A stretch of 23,727 bases of DNA, taken from IMG/VR virus record IMGVR_UViG_3300026142_000022, positions 1 to 23,727 of that record. One strand, 5' to 3'. The notes under the pieces were generated by a model. It was not told the DNA's origin. It saw only the letters and a list, made by a program, of their open reading frames with translations, and did no database searches. Below, in pieces: positions 14,419 to 22,169 of the stretch. Numbering within the stretch: the first letter of the stretch is position 1; each line of letters begins with the position of its first letter. A program made the position numbers and the translations under genes. This DNA is from a virus.

Positions 14419-15116
14419 GGCGTCGGGCCGCTAAGCCGCAATGTGCCGTTGCTCCAGCGCGCCATCTGGTCGGACAGGTGATAAGAAGTCACCGCCTCCG
14501 CATACAGCTTGTCCCAAACCGCCATCCGGGCATCATCCTGCAGGAACGGCGCCGACTCCAGCAGGGCCGCGTATAGGTACAAATTGGGCTTTTTGGTGAG
14601 CAGCCAGTTAGTCGGCGCGTCATCCGATAGAGCCGGGATTTTTTGATAATAGTAGAGCACAACGCTGGCAGCTTGTGTCGCGTAAGCGGTGAACGTATTT
14701 TCGAGGATCGTGTACTCGTCCTGATACCCACCGGCGCGGCCGCCGTAATAATCTGTCGCCCAAGGCAGCCCGACCCGCCTGAGAACATTCCTGGCGGCAC
14801 CGGCTGTATTGCCATCGGTCCAGATCGCACCCGACGCTTCGCCAATCGGGATGCCGGTTTCCTCATCGATGATGATATTCAGCCCGCCGGGATAGAGCAC
14901 GACAAACCGGGCCTCCAGAAAATCATCCGGCAGGTTCGCCTCACCAGCATCCGATAAATTGAGAAACGCCCGGGTTTCCATCGCGGCGACACGCAAGGTA
15001 TCGTTCAGCCGGGTTTCGGCCAACGTGATTAAGTCCGGGATCACCGCGCCCATGTCGGCGCGCATCAGCCAGGATGCCACAGAAGTTCGGAGATCCTGGT
15101 ATGTGCCCAGCGCCAT
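14415..15116 (-). CDS. Head-to-tail adaptor (SU10-adaptor-like)
   Basis: The 233 residues fit the podovirus adaptor family: GTYQDLRTSVASWLMRADM near the start, then IPDLITLAETRLNDTLRVAAMETRAFL, LPDDFLEARFVVL, VVLYYYQKIPALSDDAPTNWLL and PNLYLYAALLESAPFLQDD. Twelve copies would form a ring under the portal to which the nozzle binds. It is encoded between capsid and tail genes, in the expected place. The start ATG at 15116 follows the previous stop by three bases. Confidence 0.85.
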   Translation of the reverse strand: MALGTYQDLRTSVASWLMRADMGAVIPDLITLAETRLNDTLRVAAMETRAFLNLSDAGEANLPDDFLEARFVVLYPGGLNIIIDEETGIPIGEASGAIWTDGNTAGAARNVLRRVGLPWATDYYGGRAGGYQDEYTILENTFTAYATQAASVVLYYYQKIPALSDDAPTNWLLTKKPNLYLYAALLESAPFLQDDARMAVWDKLYAEAVTSYHLSDQMARWSNGTLRLSGPTP

Positions 15117-15119
15117 GGC

Positions 15120-15458
15120 TCAGATTTTCCCGTCGCGGGTCCGCAGTTTGTAATAGTCGCGATCGTTCAGAACCCGCTTGACATAAGCGTCGTCGCCCGC
15201 TCGCTTGGCTGGTGCCAACTTGTCGAAATACAATCCGAGCGGTATCGACGCGACTACAGCCCCATCGCCCCAGCGTCTCCCCGCACTGTCCGCCCGGGCG
15301 CGCTGATTATCTTCAATGATCGAAGAAACGAGTTCCTGTACGCAGGTCGCGACCTTGCCGTCGTCCAGCTCTACGTACCAGACAACTTTGTTTGGGCCGC
15401 AGTTTATAACTTTCCCCGCGCCATGGAACGGGTCATAGAACGGGCTTGGCATGACCAC
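15120..15458 (-). CDS. Conserved small phage protein next to adaptor
   Basis: 112 residues from the GTG at 15458, 110 from the ATG at 15452; the latter, giving MPSPFYDPFHG, looks more natural. The C-terminal half contains RRWGDGAVVASIPLGLYFDKL, then AYVKRVLNDRDYYKLRTRDGKI. I recognise this as a pattern shared by many podovirus proteins of unknown role that are encoded between capsid and connector genes. The first half is a small beta domain with CGPNKVVWYVELDDGKVA. A virion assembly role is likely from position. Confidence 0.7.
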   Translation of the reverse strand: MVMPSPFYDPFHGAGKVINCGPNKVVWYVELDDGKVATCVQELVSSIIEDNQRARADSAGRRWGDGAVVASIPLGLYFDKLAPAKRAGDDAYVKRVLNDRDYYKLRTRDGKI

Positions 15459-15727
15459 TAATCCCGGAAGGTGGCGCGCGTCGGCAGTGCGACGGATGCC
15501 CCAAGAGCAATAGCGGCGTCCTCATGGTGCAGCTTCATGATGCCGGGATCGAGAACCTGTGGGTTCGCGGCAACGCCGCCGTCATTCGGCAAAACGGTGC
15601 CGTCGTCTTGTACAAGCCAATGCGGCGCGTATCGGCGCAACAGGTTGACTTCAAGCAGCTTCGGCTTTGCCGGGGCCGGCGGCGGGGGCGCATTGTGCGG
15701 CGCATTATGCTGTGGGCGTGAATCCAT
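15458..15727 (-). CDS. Hypothetical protein with Pro-rich N-terminus
   Basis: This 89-residue protein begins with a His/Pro/Asn low-complexity segment (residues 1-22), followed by LLEVNLLRRYAPHWLVQDDGTVLPNDGG and an Ala-rich tail. AAGGA lies nine bases before the ATG, and the TAG overlaps the next gene's possible GTG. The block LLRRYAPHWLV followed by DDG resembles small phage proteins encoded after capsid genes, but I cannot name a function. Confidence 0.65.
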   Translation of the reverse strand: MDSRPQHNAPHNAPPPPAPAKPKLLEVNLLRRYAPHWLVQDDGTVLPNDGGVAANPQVLDPGIMKLHHEDAAIALGASVALPTRATFRD

Positions 15728-15740
15728 GGAGATAGAATCC

Positions 15741-16070
15741 TTATCCGCTTACAACCGCGGCCCATTTGCCGGCGACGGCGCAAAAGAAGATGACGTTTCC
15801 GGCAGCCGCGACCGACAGCACGGCATCCGCCGCACCGGCGTTAATCGCATCGCCCTTCGCAGGAAATACCGCACACGCATTCGCCGCCGCCGCGTTCTGC
15901 ACAAAAACCAACGAGCCCGGAAGTGCAGACGGCAGCATTACGCTATCGGCGGCAGTCGCTACGGCGGTGATGCGTGTCATTGATTGCGGGCGAATTTGCG
16001 GGGCGCCCGCCTGCCCCCCGCCGACCAATGCAGCAGGAATGACATCAAATGTCGTACGCTCAAGAGCCAT
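15741..16070 (-). CDS. Small beta-rich protein after the capsid gene, possible head fiber or decoration
   Basis: The ATG at 16070 (MALERTTFDVIPAALVGGG) has AAGGA eight bases upstream; a longer frame to 16115 would run into the terminator hairpin and is rejected. The 109 residues contain TRITAVATAADSVMLPSAL, SLVFVQNAAAANACAVFPAKGDAIN and VIFFCAVAGKWAAV. This is the short-strand, Gly-and-N-turn pattern of trimeric capsid-fiber or decoration proteins often encoded right after the major capsid gene. It sits just beyond the terminator, so its expression depends on read-through or a separate promoter. Role is inferred. Confidence 0.7.
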   Translation of the reverse strand: MALERTTFDVIPAALVGGGQAGAPQIRPQSMTRITAVATAADSVMLPSALPGSLVFVQNAAAANACAVFPAKGDAINAGAADAVLSVAAAGNVIFFCAVAGKWAAVVSG

Positions 16071-16083
16071 ATCACATATCCTT

Positions 16084-16143
16084 AAAAAGAAGCAGCGCCG
16101 ACAGGCCAGGGCCAAGCGAGCTTGGCCCGACCCTATCGACGCT
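16084..16143 (-). terminator. Long hairpin terminator or attenuator behind the major capsid gene
   Basis: In the transcript a 12-bp stem (AGCGTCGATAGG with CCTGTCGGCGCT, two G-U pairs) continues past a 3x3 internal loop into an 8-bp stem GGGCCAAG/CTTGGCCC with a CTCG loop. It is followed within three bases by a T-run (TTCTTTTT). It starts 18 bases past the capsid stop. This is a textbook intrinsic terminator. Partial read-through would give much capsid and less of the connector and tail proteins. Confidence 0.85.
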
Positions 16144-16161
16144 GTTGTTGATGCCGCCGAA

Positions 16162-17175
16162 CTAGGTGCTCGATGTCATTCCGAAAATATCGGCCACGAC
16201 GCCATGGGCTTTCTCGTGGCGATCAATCAGCGCGAACTCGCACTTTAGTACGAACAGCTCGGCATCCGCGTTCGACGCGAGATCCGTGTCCTCCTGGATA
16301 TCCCGGAAGAAACCCTTTTCGAGCTTATCCGGAGTAATGAAGTACACGTTGCGCGCGTATGCCGCCCCGGCCCGTGCAAGCTGGCGATCGGGCACGAAAT
16401 CGATGAGTCCCCAATCGCTGAGATACGCATCGGCCGCACCGACGATCGTTGCCGCCGATTTCGCCGATGTCGCAACCCGAAGCTGTGCGACGCTGGCATC
16501 CGACATGAAGCCAGAAAACACCGACTTCGCGTAGGGCGACAAGATACACAATGTTGGATTGCCGCCCGCGGTGTACGTCGCAAGTAGCGCGGCATCCATC
16601 AATGCCTTTGTAAAAGCGCGTTGTGCTGTGCCGTTGGTCGCCGCGTCGACGACCCCCGTACCAGCATTGAATCCTCCACTTGCGCCCCCGGCGGAGAACA
16701 CATCATTGCTTGCCGTCCAGGCTCGCAATCCAGCACTCTTACGAGTGAGACCACCCACGGATGGGTTGTTGCTGAGCATCGACACCTCGATGTCGGTGCG
16801 GAGTTCCAGGCCCTTCTCCATCCGGTTGCGACCCACTTCGGTTTTCGGGCCGACCTTCAGAAGCTCGTTCTGCGAATCCGATACTGCAAATGTTCTCCAG
16901 AAGATTTGCGTATAATTCCCCACGCGGGCAGGTTGGTTCACTGCACTAAACGTGTACTGGTCACCTTCAACTTGTGCGTTGTCAGGGTTCGGGGTGGCCA
17001 GCGAGCTTTGCACCCATTTCGGATCGACGCCATCGATATTCGGCGCCCGGCCGATCATAGAAAAAAGCGGCGTTTCTGCTGGGTCCACACGTTCGATCGT
17101 ATCGCGAATGATGATTTCGCGATTTTGTTTGGATGCACCAGAAGTAGATTGGTAGGTATTGGTAATAATTGCCAT
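16162..17175 (-). CDS. Major capsid protein, SU10 type
   Basis: The 337 residues match the SU10-like major capsid family (DUF5309 type): ETPLFSMIGRAPNIDGVDPKWVQ near residue 35, VGNYTQIFWRTFAVSDSQ, ELRTDIEVSMLSN around residue 128, ILSPYAKSVFSGF and the C-terminal FFRDIQEDTDLASNADAELFVLKCEFAL, followed by HEKAHGVVADIFG (given as blocks). It is an HK97-fold shell protein, the most abundant virion component. The scaffold lies immediately upstream and a strong terminator downstream. AGGA precedes the ATG by ten bases. Confidence 0.9.
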   Translation of the reverse strand: MAIITNTYQSTSGASKQNREIIIRDTIERVDPAETPLFSMIGRAPNIDGVDPKWVQSSLATPNPDNAQVEGDQYTFSAVNQPARVGNYTQIFWRTFAVSDSQNELLKVGPKTEVGRNRMEKGLELRTDIEVSMLSNNPSVGGLTRKSAGLRAWTASNDVFSAGGASGGFNAGTGVVDAATNGTAQRAFTKALMDAALLATYTAGGNPTLCILSPYAKSVFSGFMSDASVAQLRVATSAKSAATIVGAADAYLSDWGLIDFVPDRQLARAGAAYARNVYFITPDKLEKGFFRDIQEDTDLASNADAELFVLKCEFALIDRHEKAHGVVADIFGMTSST

Positions 17176-17187
17176 GAGAGACAGTTC

Positions 17188-18264
17188 CTAATCGAGATTG
17201 CCAAGGATGGCCGCCGCACCTGCGCGCGACGCCCCGCTGTCTCGCCACTGCCTGAGCTGAGTGTCCGATGCCTGATTTGCCGCCTGTTCCGCTGATACCC
17301 TACGCCCCGGGGGTTGTACCGGCGGCGCCGCTTTTGCCTTTACCTCTGCGGTTGCTTTCTGCGCCATGAGCTTTCGATAGGCCGCGACCTCTTTCGACAT
17401 CTCATGCACCATGTGCAGCAACGGCGCATGCACGGTATTGTTGACCTCTTCGGCCGAAATACCGTAAGGCGCGGCTGCTTTCGCGATATCCCCGTAGAAT
17501 TTCTGGAGCCCCTCAGGGCTATCGATACCGGGGACCCTCTCGCTAAGCGTCTTGTAACTCCGCTCCAGCATTGCCTTGCGCTCGGCCTCGCGGGCCTGCT
17601 CCGATTTCTGCAAGTGCTGAGCTTGCTCGGCCTCGGCAGCGCTTTGTACTTGGCGAAGATTATTCAGGGCTTCCTCACGCAGCTCCTTTTGCTCCATGTA
17701 GCCGATAAAATCAGCGTGACGGAGAGCCGGGTCTGGTGCGGGCGGAATGTAGGCATTAACGATTTGGTAGGCTTGCGCCAACGCATTCTGGACGGTCTGC
17801 TCTTGCTGGGCGAGTTGTGCTTCGCGTTCCTGGATTCTCGCCGCAGTGGCGGCTAGATCAGGAACCTTAGCTTCGTATTCCCGCAGCGTGCCGATTGCCT
17901 TACGCGCCTCACTCGCACGCACTTTGGTGCCATCCCGCAGGACGAGCATCGCGTTGCCGTGGATGATGACTTCGGGCTCTTCATCGTCAGCTTTGGGGTC
18001 AGTGTCTTCTGTCGCAGCGACCTCTTCGGTCGGCGCGTCTTCGCCTTCATCTGCCGCAGCGGCCTCAGCCGGTGCTTCTTCGGTTGGCGTTTCAACGGGC
18101 TCCTGGGTGTTCGCCTCGGGCGTGGCCGCAGCCGGTGCCTCGGGCGGCGTATCCAGGCCGGCCAACAAAGCCACCGCAGAGGCTCGGTCCGTCGGGCCGG
18201 TATCTGTAGGCGCAGTGATTTGTTCGCTGGCGCCCACAGGCGCAGCGGTGGTATTGTCAGACAT
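17188..18264 (-). CDS. Putative capsid scaffolding protein
   Basis: 358 residues directly upstream of the capsid gene. Residues 1-100 are an acidic Pro/Ala/Glu/Thr-rich disordered region. There follows a small beta segment (VIIHGNAMLVLRDGTKVRASEARKAIG) and a long coiled coil (residues about 135-240, rich in E, Q, A and R), and the C-terminus is basic. The composition and order (acidic, helical, basic tail) fit scaffolding proteins, which hold coat subunits during procapsid assembly and then leave. No protease motif is visible. The call depends mainly on location and composition. Confidence 0.75.
   Translation of the reverse strand: MSDNTTAAPVGASEQITAPTDTGPTDRASAVALLAGLDTPPEAPAAATPEANTQEPVETPTEEAPAEAAAADEGEDAPTEEVAATEDTDPKADDEEPEVIIHGNAMLVLRDGTKVRASEARKAIGTLREYEAKVPDLAATAARIQEREAQLAQQEQTVQNALAQAYQIVNAYIPPAPDPALRHADFIGYMEQKELREEALNNLRQVQSAAEAEQAQHLQKSEQAREAERKAMLERSYKTLSERVPGIDSPEGLQKFYGDIAKAAAPYGISAEEVNNTVHAPLLHMVHEMSKEVAAYRKLMAQKATAEVKAKAAPPVQPPGRRVSAEQAANQASDTQLRQWRDSGASRAGAAAILGNLD
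18248..18257 (+). promoter_or_regulatory. Weak extended -10-like element
   Basis: GTGGTATTGT, 62 bases before the ATG at 18319, matches 8 of 10 bases of the element at 21426 and contains a TGnTATnnT extended -10. It lies inside the first codons of the scaffold gene on the other strand, so its composition is partly constrained. Confidence 0.22.
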
Positions 18265-18318
18265 GGGTTATCCGTTAATGCGGCGCCCGCAGGCGCTGGA
18301 ATTCCGGTGGAGGCGTTA

Positions 18319-18594
18319 ATGGCCGCGACTGAACTGCCTCGATTCATGATCGAAGCTACGAAGAACTTGGCGGATAAAGTGGCTGCACTGCATAAGCGCG
18401 GCCTGCTGGTGGACGTCTCCGCCCCTCAGAAACAGACGCTAATCAGCGAATTCCACGAAGAAGACAACCACGCCGAATGGCGGCGGCTTAACGACGGGAC
18501 GCGATTTGTCGTGTACGTTAACGGCGTGCCAACAGTAGTCTCTAAGGAAGAGTATTTAGCAGCACACGACGAGCACGAGGAACCCGACGACTAA
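18319..18594 (+). CDS. Plus-strand small gene of unknown function
   Basis: 91 residues, starting MAATELPRFMIEATKNLADK. The ATG at 18319 has GGAGG seven bases upstream, which fixes the start although the frame is open for 360 bases further. An N-terminal helix is followed by WRRLNDGTRFVVYVNGVPTVVSKEEYLAAHDE, a small beta-hairpin and acidic tail. No family is recognised. It is divergent from the scaffold gene, and its TAA overlaps the TAG of the converging minus-strand gene at 18591. The strong ribosome site and opposite orientation argue for an independently expressed moron. Confidence 0.75.
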   Translation: MAATELPRFMIEATKNLADKVAALHKRGLLVDVSAPQKQTLISEFHEEDNHAEWRRLNDGTRFVVYVNGVPTVVSKEEYLAAHDEHEEPDD

Positions 18595-18851
18595 ATCCCC
18601 AACCTTGCCCGCTCAGCCGCGTGCAATCCCATCTGCACCGCTATCTCCAGGCGGTGCTTTAGATCGCGGATCGCATTGACCCGGTCAGCCAGCACCCGCC
18701 GCTTGCGGTCGCCCCAACGCCACATTGTCTTAGTCGCGAGCAATTCTTCGATCGTCTCGTCTTCCAGCGCCTTCAGGGCGTCACGGAAGACAGGCGCGCT
18801 TAGCAGGTTTTGCGCCTCAGAGGCGTGGCGGCGCAATTCGGCTTCGGTCAC
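18591..18851 (-). CDS. Small helical protein after the portal
   Basis: 86 residues from a GTG at 18851 that overlaps the portal TGA as GTGA. The sequence is a run of charged helices: MTEAELRRHASEAQNLLSAP, ALKALEDETIEELLAT, then WGDRKRRVLADRVNAIRDLKHRLEIA. Small helical proteins of this style often follow portal genes in podovirus-like genomes and are annotated as hypothetical. No holin or spanin feature is present. It is translationally coupled to the portal; a head or portal assembly role is inferred. Confidence 0.65.
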   Translation of the reverse strand: MTEAELRRHASEAQNLLSAPVFRDALKALEDETIEELLATKTMWRWGDRKRRVLADRVNAIRDLKHRLEIAVQMGLHAAERARLGI

Positions 18852-21382
18852 GTCTCAGCCTGCTGAATGTTGGGCTCTTGCTGTGGCCGCATCTTCATTT
18901 CCTCGCGCTTTAGCTCAGCCTCCATCTGAAGCTCGCGCAGCTTCAGTTCTGAGCCAGCCTGCATTTCTTGCTGCTTCAACGCGAAATCGCGCTGCGCCTG
19001 CTCAAGGGCGAGCTGATGCTTCATATTCAGCTCTTGCACCATGGCCGCGCCCTTCATCTGGATTTCGCGTTCGCGGTGCTGATTATCAATCTCGGATTGC
19101 TGCTGTTTGTGCTGCCAATCCAACGCCGCCTGCTGTTGCTTGGCCTGCTGTTCCGTAGCCATGCGTTGCTGGTCGGCCTGCGCCTTAGCCTGAGCTTCTT
19201 GCTGCATTACCTGGATTTTAGCCTGCGATTCGGCCATTTTCGGGTCCGGCGCCTGTTGCTGCTGCTGCAACATCTGTTGCATCAATTGCTGAACATCGTC
19301 CTTTGAAATCTCCGGGAAATAGGTTTCCGGCGATTTCAGCCCAGCCGCCTCGACCATCTTGCGGTCGGTCGCGAACACAACATCCGGCCCCATGCCAAAC
19401 TGCGCCGCAACCATTGGCGTCAAGCCCTGGATAATCGCTTTCTGCTCCAGGCTAATGGCTTGCAATATCGCGACATCATGCTCGCGCGAGCCGGAGCCAA
19501 GACCAACATTAACAATAACGTTCATGTCGGCATCCCAGGAATTCGGGTTCATATCGACCCATTCGCCGCGTAGCTTGATCGTCCTGGTCTTGTCCTGATG
19601 TTGCGTTATCAGCTTCAAGAGGCAACCAAACATCCGCTTGATGCCGCCTTCCGCGCAATTGCGGGCGCGCAGTTCGTTTTTGGCGTGGCTGGCTGCCGAT
19701 GCCAGGCTCGCGGCCATCGCGGTTTGATTCTGCAAGGTCTCAGGATCGAGACCAGCCGTCGCCGCTGATACGCCAGTACGAAATTCGCGGATTTTGTCAA
19801 ACCAATCCAGCCCAACCGTCAGCTTGTCGGCAATAAACGGAACGGGCAAGGTATTGACGACACCAGCCTGCTTGACAAACACGTTGCCGCCATAGGTCGG
19901 ATTATACAGCTCCTCCATGCTGGCCGGGTCAACCGCGGAAATGACCACTTCCCGCTGCGGGTTATTTGCCCAATACAAATTATCCGCGAAACCGCGCAGG
20001 AAAACCGTCTTTATTTGCTGAATATCAGCGAGATCATCATACAGCGACCCGCCGCGCCACCGATGCGGCATCGGGTCCGGCACAACATCGGAGAACGGCA
20101 GCGGATCGCCCCATTCTTCATTCGCCAGCATCATATGGCCTTCAACGCCGGTCTGATTGCCCGCGGCCATAATAACCTGACGCCACTCAGGAACACCGTC
20201 TGAGTTGAAGTCAATCTGTACGTAGCACTCCCATACCTCTATAAGGTCGGTGCTGTGATCGGGCGAGGCATTGCTGCCACCGGACATGCCGCGTGCGGCT
20301 CGCGCGCCTTTATCATCGCCGCCCGCGATATAGGCCGGCAGATCCTCGATAGCGGTGCGCTGATCCGGATAATCCTGGATCAGCGAGCCGCGGGTGCGAT
20401 TGTGACTGACGTGCGCGCAAAACAGAACATGCTCTTCGTCCAGCTTCAGCGCGTTGCGATCAATGCGAAACTCTTCGTGCGGAACCGCGGCAATCCGAAC
20501 GCGGCCGTCGTAGCGTTTGCGTTTGATTTTTAGGTCGTGCAGTTTCGGGGGAGCTAGTCCAGCAAATCCCGGAGGCTGCGCGGCAGCCGGGGGCGCAGCG
20601 CCTGCCATTCCTCCTGCGGCATCTCCTGCGATGCTCGGAACGCCATATCTATCTGCATCGCCATTGAAGCCGCCCGGAGACTCGCTGGGGTTTGGAAGGG
20701 GCTGCCCTGGCCCGCCGCCAAGCGCTCCCGCTGCCGCTGCCGGCGCTCCGTCTCCCGATTCTCCACCAAGAGCCGCTGCGCCTCCTGCATTGCCTCCCAA
20801 CGGGCCATCCATTCCTCCGGGGTCGGCCACGTTGGTGTAGTTCGGATCATCGCGTTCTGTATGCTCCAGGACTTCAACGTTGGGATCGTTGACGGTATCA
20901 ATATACCGCGCTTCGGCAATCCCCGACAGGGTTTCTGTGCAATACGCCGGCGTGCTATCCCACCAGTGCTTAATGATGCCATTGCCGAGCGCCAGCCCAT
21001 CCCAGAACGCATCGTACAGCACGGAGTAGCCATCGCATTCGGAGCGAAACAGGTAGTTGACATAATCCGTCGCCTGTGAAGCGCCCTCTTCTGCTTCACG
21101 CCGCCGCGGCTCGTACACAACAGTGCGCTCACCGCCGGTGAATATCCGTTGCATTTGCGGCATGACCCAGCCGTGCGTATCGGATACATCGCGGCTGACA
21201 ACGCTGGAGCGGCCCTTCTGAGCCGGGACGTCCCCACCGAGGGTCTCGTGACCCTCATAATACTGCAGCGCCTTCTGGCGCAGTTTCGACATCTCGCCTG
21301 AGTCGTAGGCAACAGCATCTTCAATTTGTGTGTTGATGATCCCCGCAAGCTCGCGGTCGGTCATTTTTCCGCGAGATTGCAT
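18848..21382 (-). CDS. Portal protein, P22-like with long helical barrel
   Basis: The product has 844 residues, the length of large podovirus portals. The N-terminal half carries LRQKALQYYEGHETLG, SRDVSDTHGWVMPQMQRIFTGG and FWDGLALGNGIIKHWW. The middle has PHEEFRIDRNALKL and CAHVSHNRTRGSL, then VVPDPMPHRWRGGSLYDDLADIQQIKT and GVSAATAGLDPETLQNQTAMA, which are portal-core blocks. Residues 694-835 are an almost uninterrupted Gln/Ala/Glu/Met-rich helix, matching the C-terminal barrel of the P22 portal that projects into the head. Residues about 187-279 are a Gly/Ala/Pro-rich insertion. Twelve subunits form the DNA channel at one vertex. The ATG at 21382 has GGAA six bases upstream; an ATG at 21364 has poorer spacing. 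Confidence 0.9.
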   Translation of the reverse strand: MQSRGKMTDRELAGIINTQIEDAVAYDSGEMSKLRQKALQYYEGHETLGGDVPAQKGRSSVVSRDVSDTHGWVMPQMQRIFTGGERTVVYEPRRREAEEGASQATDYVNYLFRSECDGYSVLYDAFWDGLALGNGIIKHWWDSTPAYCTETLSGIAEARYIDTVNDPNVEVLEHTERDDPNYTNVADPGGMDGPLGGNAGGAAALGGESGDGAPAAAAGALGGGPGQPLPNPSESPGGFNGDADRYGVPSIAGDAAGGMAGAAPPAAAQPPGFAGLAPPKLHDLKIKRKRYDGRVRIAAVPHEEFRIDRNALKLDEEHVLFCAHVSHNRTRGSLIQDYPDQRTAIEDLPAYIAGGDDKGARAARGMSGGSNASPDHSTDLIEVWECYVQIDFNSDGVPEWRQVIMAAGNQTGVEGHMMLANEEWGDPLPFSDVVPDPMPHRWRGGSLYDDLADIQQIKTVFLRGFADNLYWANNPQREVVISAVDPASMEELYNPTYGGNVFVKQAGVVNTLPVPFIADKLTVGLDWFDKIREFRTGVSAATAGLDPETLQNQTAMAASLASAASHAKNELRARNCAEGGIKRMFGCLLKLITQHQDKTRTIKLRGEWVDMNPNSWDADMNVIVNVGLGSGSREHDVAILQAISLEQKAIIQGLTPMVAAQFGMGPDVVFATDRKMVEAAGLKSPETYFPEISKDDVQQLMQQMLQQQQQAPDPKMAESQAKIQVMQQEAQAKAQADQQRMATEQQAKQQQAALDWQHKQQQSEIDNQHREREIQMKGAAMVQELNMKHQLALEQAQRDFALKQQEMQAGSELKLRELQMEAELKREEMKMRPQQEPNIQQAET

Positions 21383-21425
21383 TCATGTTCCAGACACAAA
21401 AACCCTCACCGTTGCGGGCGGGGTT

Positions 21426-21435
21426 GTGGTAGGGT
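21426..21435 (+). promoter_or_regulatory. Extended -10-like element before the plus-strand cassette
   Basis: GTGGTAGGGT abuts the ATG at 21436 and differs by one base from the element at 10490. If it is a real -10, transcription would begin near the second in-frame ATG at 21442 and the message would be leaderless. No convincing -35 is visible. Confidence 0.28.
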
Positions 21436-21696
21436 ATGGGGATGTTAGAGCGACTAAAAACCCGGGCTCAGTCAGACAAGGCTAGCGCTGCGCAGATCCG
21501 CGAAAGCAACATTCGCCTGCTTCGCGCCACCAAATGGCGACCCGTCACGACTGATCCACCACCGCCGGGCGTTTGGGTAGAATTGTATCGCCTCGGCGAA
21601 TTGTGGACAACATGGGCGCTCACCGGCAACCGCCCTCCCCCAGATGAAAAAACTATCGATCTCTGGTGGCGCCCAGAAGGGCGCCCGAATGACTAA
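21436..21696 (+). CDS. DUF551-like small phage protein
   Basis: 86 residues (84 from the ATG at 21442). After a charged N-terminal helix comes WRPVTTDPPPPGVWVELYRLGELWTTWALTG, ending in IDLWWRPEG. This W-x-P...P-P-G-x-x-V...WW-x-P pattern is the DUF551-like type common in phage accessory regions; its function is unknown. It is first of three plus-strand genes between portal and the 22194 gene. Its stop overlaps the next start by eight bases. Confidence 0.75.
   Translation: MGMLERLKTRAQSDKASAAQIRESNIRLLRATKWRPVTTDPPPPGVWVELYRLGELWTTWALTGNRPPPDEKTIDLWWRPEGRPND
21668..21685 (+). promoter_or_regulatory. Hairpin covering the next gene's ribosome site
   Basis: A perfect 7-bp stem GGCGCCC/GGGCGCC with an AGAA loop ends three bases before the ATG at 21689 and contains the AAGG that would serve as its ribosome site. 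Ribosomes finishing the upstream gene, which stops at 21696, would open it, giving obligatory coupling. Confidence 0.55.
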
Positions 21697-21958
21697 CCCC
21701 ATGACTAACCCCATGCCACGTCGGATTGCGGTCGAGCTGGGGTTCGAACATAATCTGCCGGAAACCTGGCCAGATTCCCTGATCTTAATGATTTCGCTGA
21801 TATTAAAGCGAGTTCCGCCAGATCGGATGGATTCGACACTCGGCCTAATCGTGCGAACCTGTCAGCATTTCTCTCGGCTCGATCGGATGGGGGTTATGAT
21901 CGATCACCAAGCCGAGTGGCGACGGAGTGTTGAACTAATTGAGCAAAAGAATGATTGA
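21689..21958 (+). CDS. Unknown small protein, second gene of plus-strand cassette
   Basis: 89 residues from the ATG at 21689 (MTNPMTNPMPRRIAVEL). The first codons are a 12-bp tandem duplication, ATGACTAACCCC twice, which gives three in-frame ATGs, so the exact start is ambiguous. A frame extending back to 21644 has no ribosome site. The body is helical (SLILMISLILKRVPPDRMDSTLGLI) with no recognised domain. It overlaps the genes on both sides, indicating one message. Confidence 0.65.
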   Translation: MTNPMTNPMPRRIAVELGFEHNLPETWPDSLILMISLILKRVPPDRMDSTLGLIVRTCQHFSRLDRMGVMIDHQAEWRRSVELIEQKND

Positions 21959-22169
21959 CATGATCCGTATAAGCACCACAGACATCATCAAGGATAGCGC
22001 AAACACCTCGGTTGAGGTTTCGCTATCCCATAATGGGCGGATATCCTTCGTCATCGTTTACGGCGGCACAGACACCATCCAGCATGCGCCGGATTTGATC
22101 CGGTTTTCGCTAACCAAAGAAGATGCCCGCATCTTGGCGGATGATATCAGGCAAGCAGCGAGAGCCTAG
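21951..22169 (+). CDS. Unknown small beta-rich protein, third gene of plus-strand cassette
   Basis: 72 residues from the ATG at 21951, or 69 from 21960. TSVEVSLSHNGRISFVIVYGG suggests two antiparallel strands; LTKEDARILADDIRQAARA is a terminal helix of the kind often seen in small conserved phage proteins. The function is unknown. It overlaps the previous gene and ends in the 5' arm of a strong hairpin. Confidence 0.65.
   Translation: MIDMIRISTTDIIKDSANTSVEVSLSHNGRISFVIVYGGTDTIQHAPDLIRFSLTKEDARILADDIRQAARA

Noticed and set aside
16071-16115. Upstream ATG for the small protein at 15741-16070
   Set aside because: It lies in the terminator stem. The ATG at 16070 has AAGGA and gives the natural N-terminus.
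17959-18318. Upstream part of the open frame ending at 18594
   Set aside because: It lies antisense to the scaffold gene. The ATG at 18319 has GGAGG at the right distance.
21383-21435. Strong divergent promoter between portal and the plus-strand cassette
   Set aside because: No convincing -35/-10 pair on either strand; only the weak shared element at 21426 could be supported.
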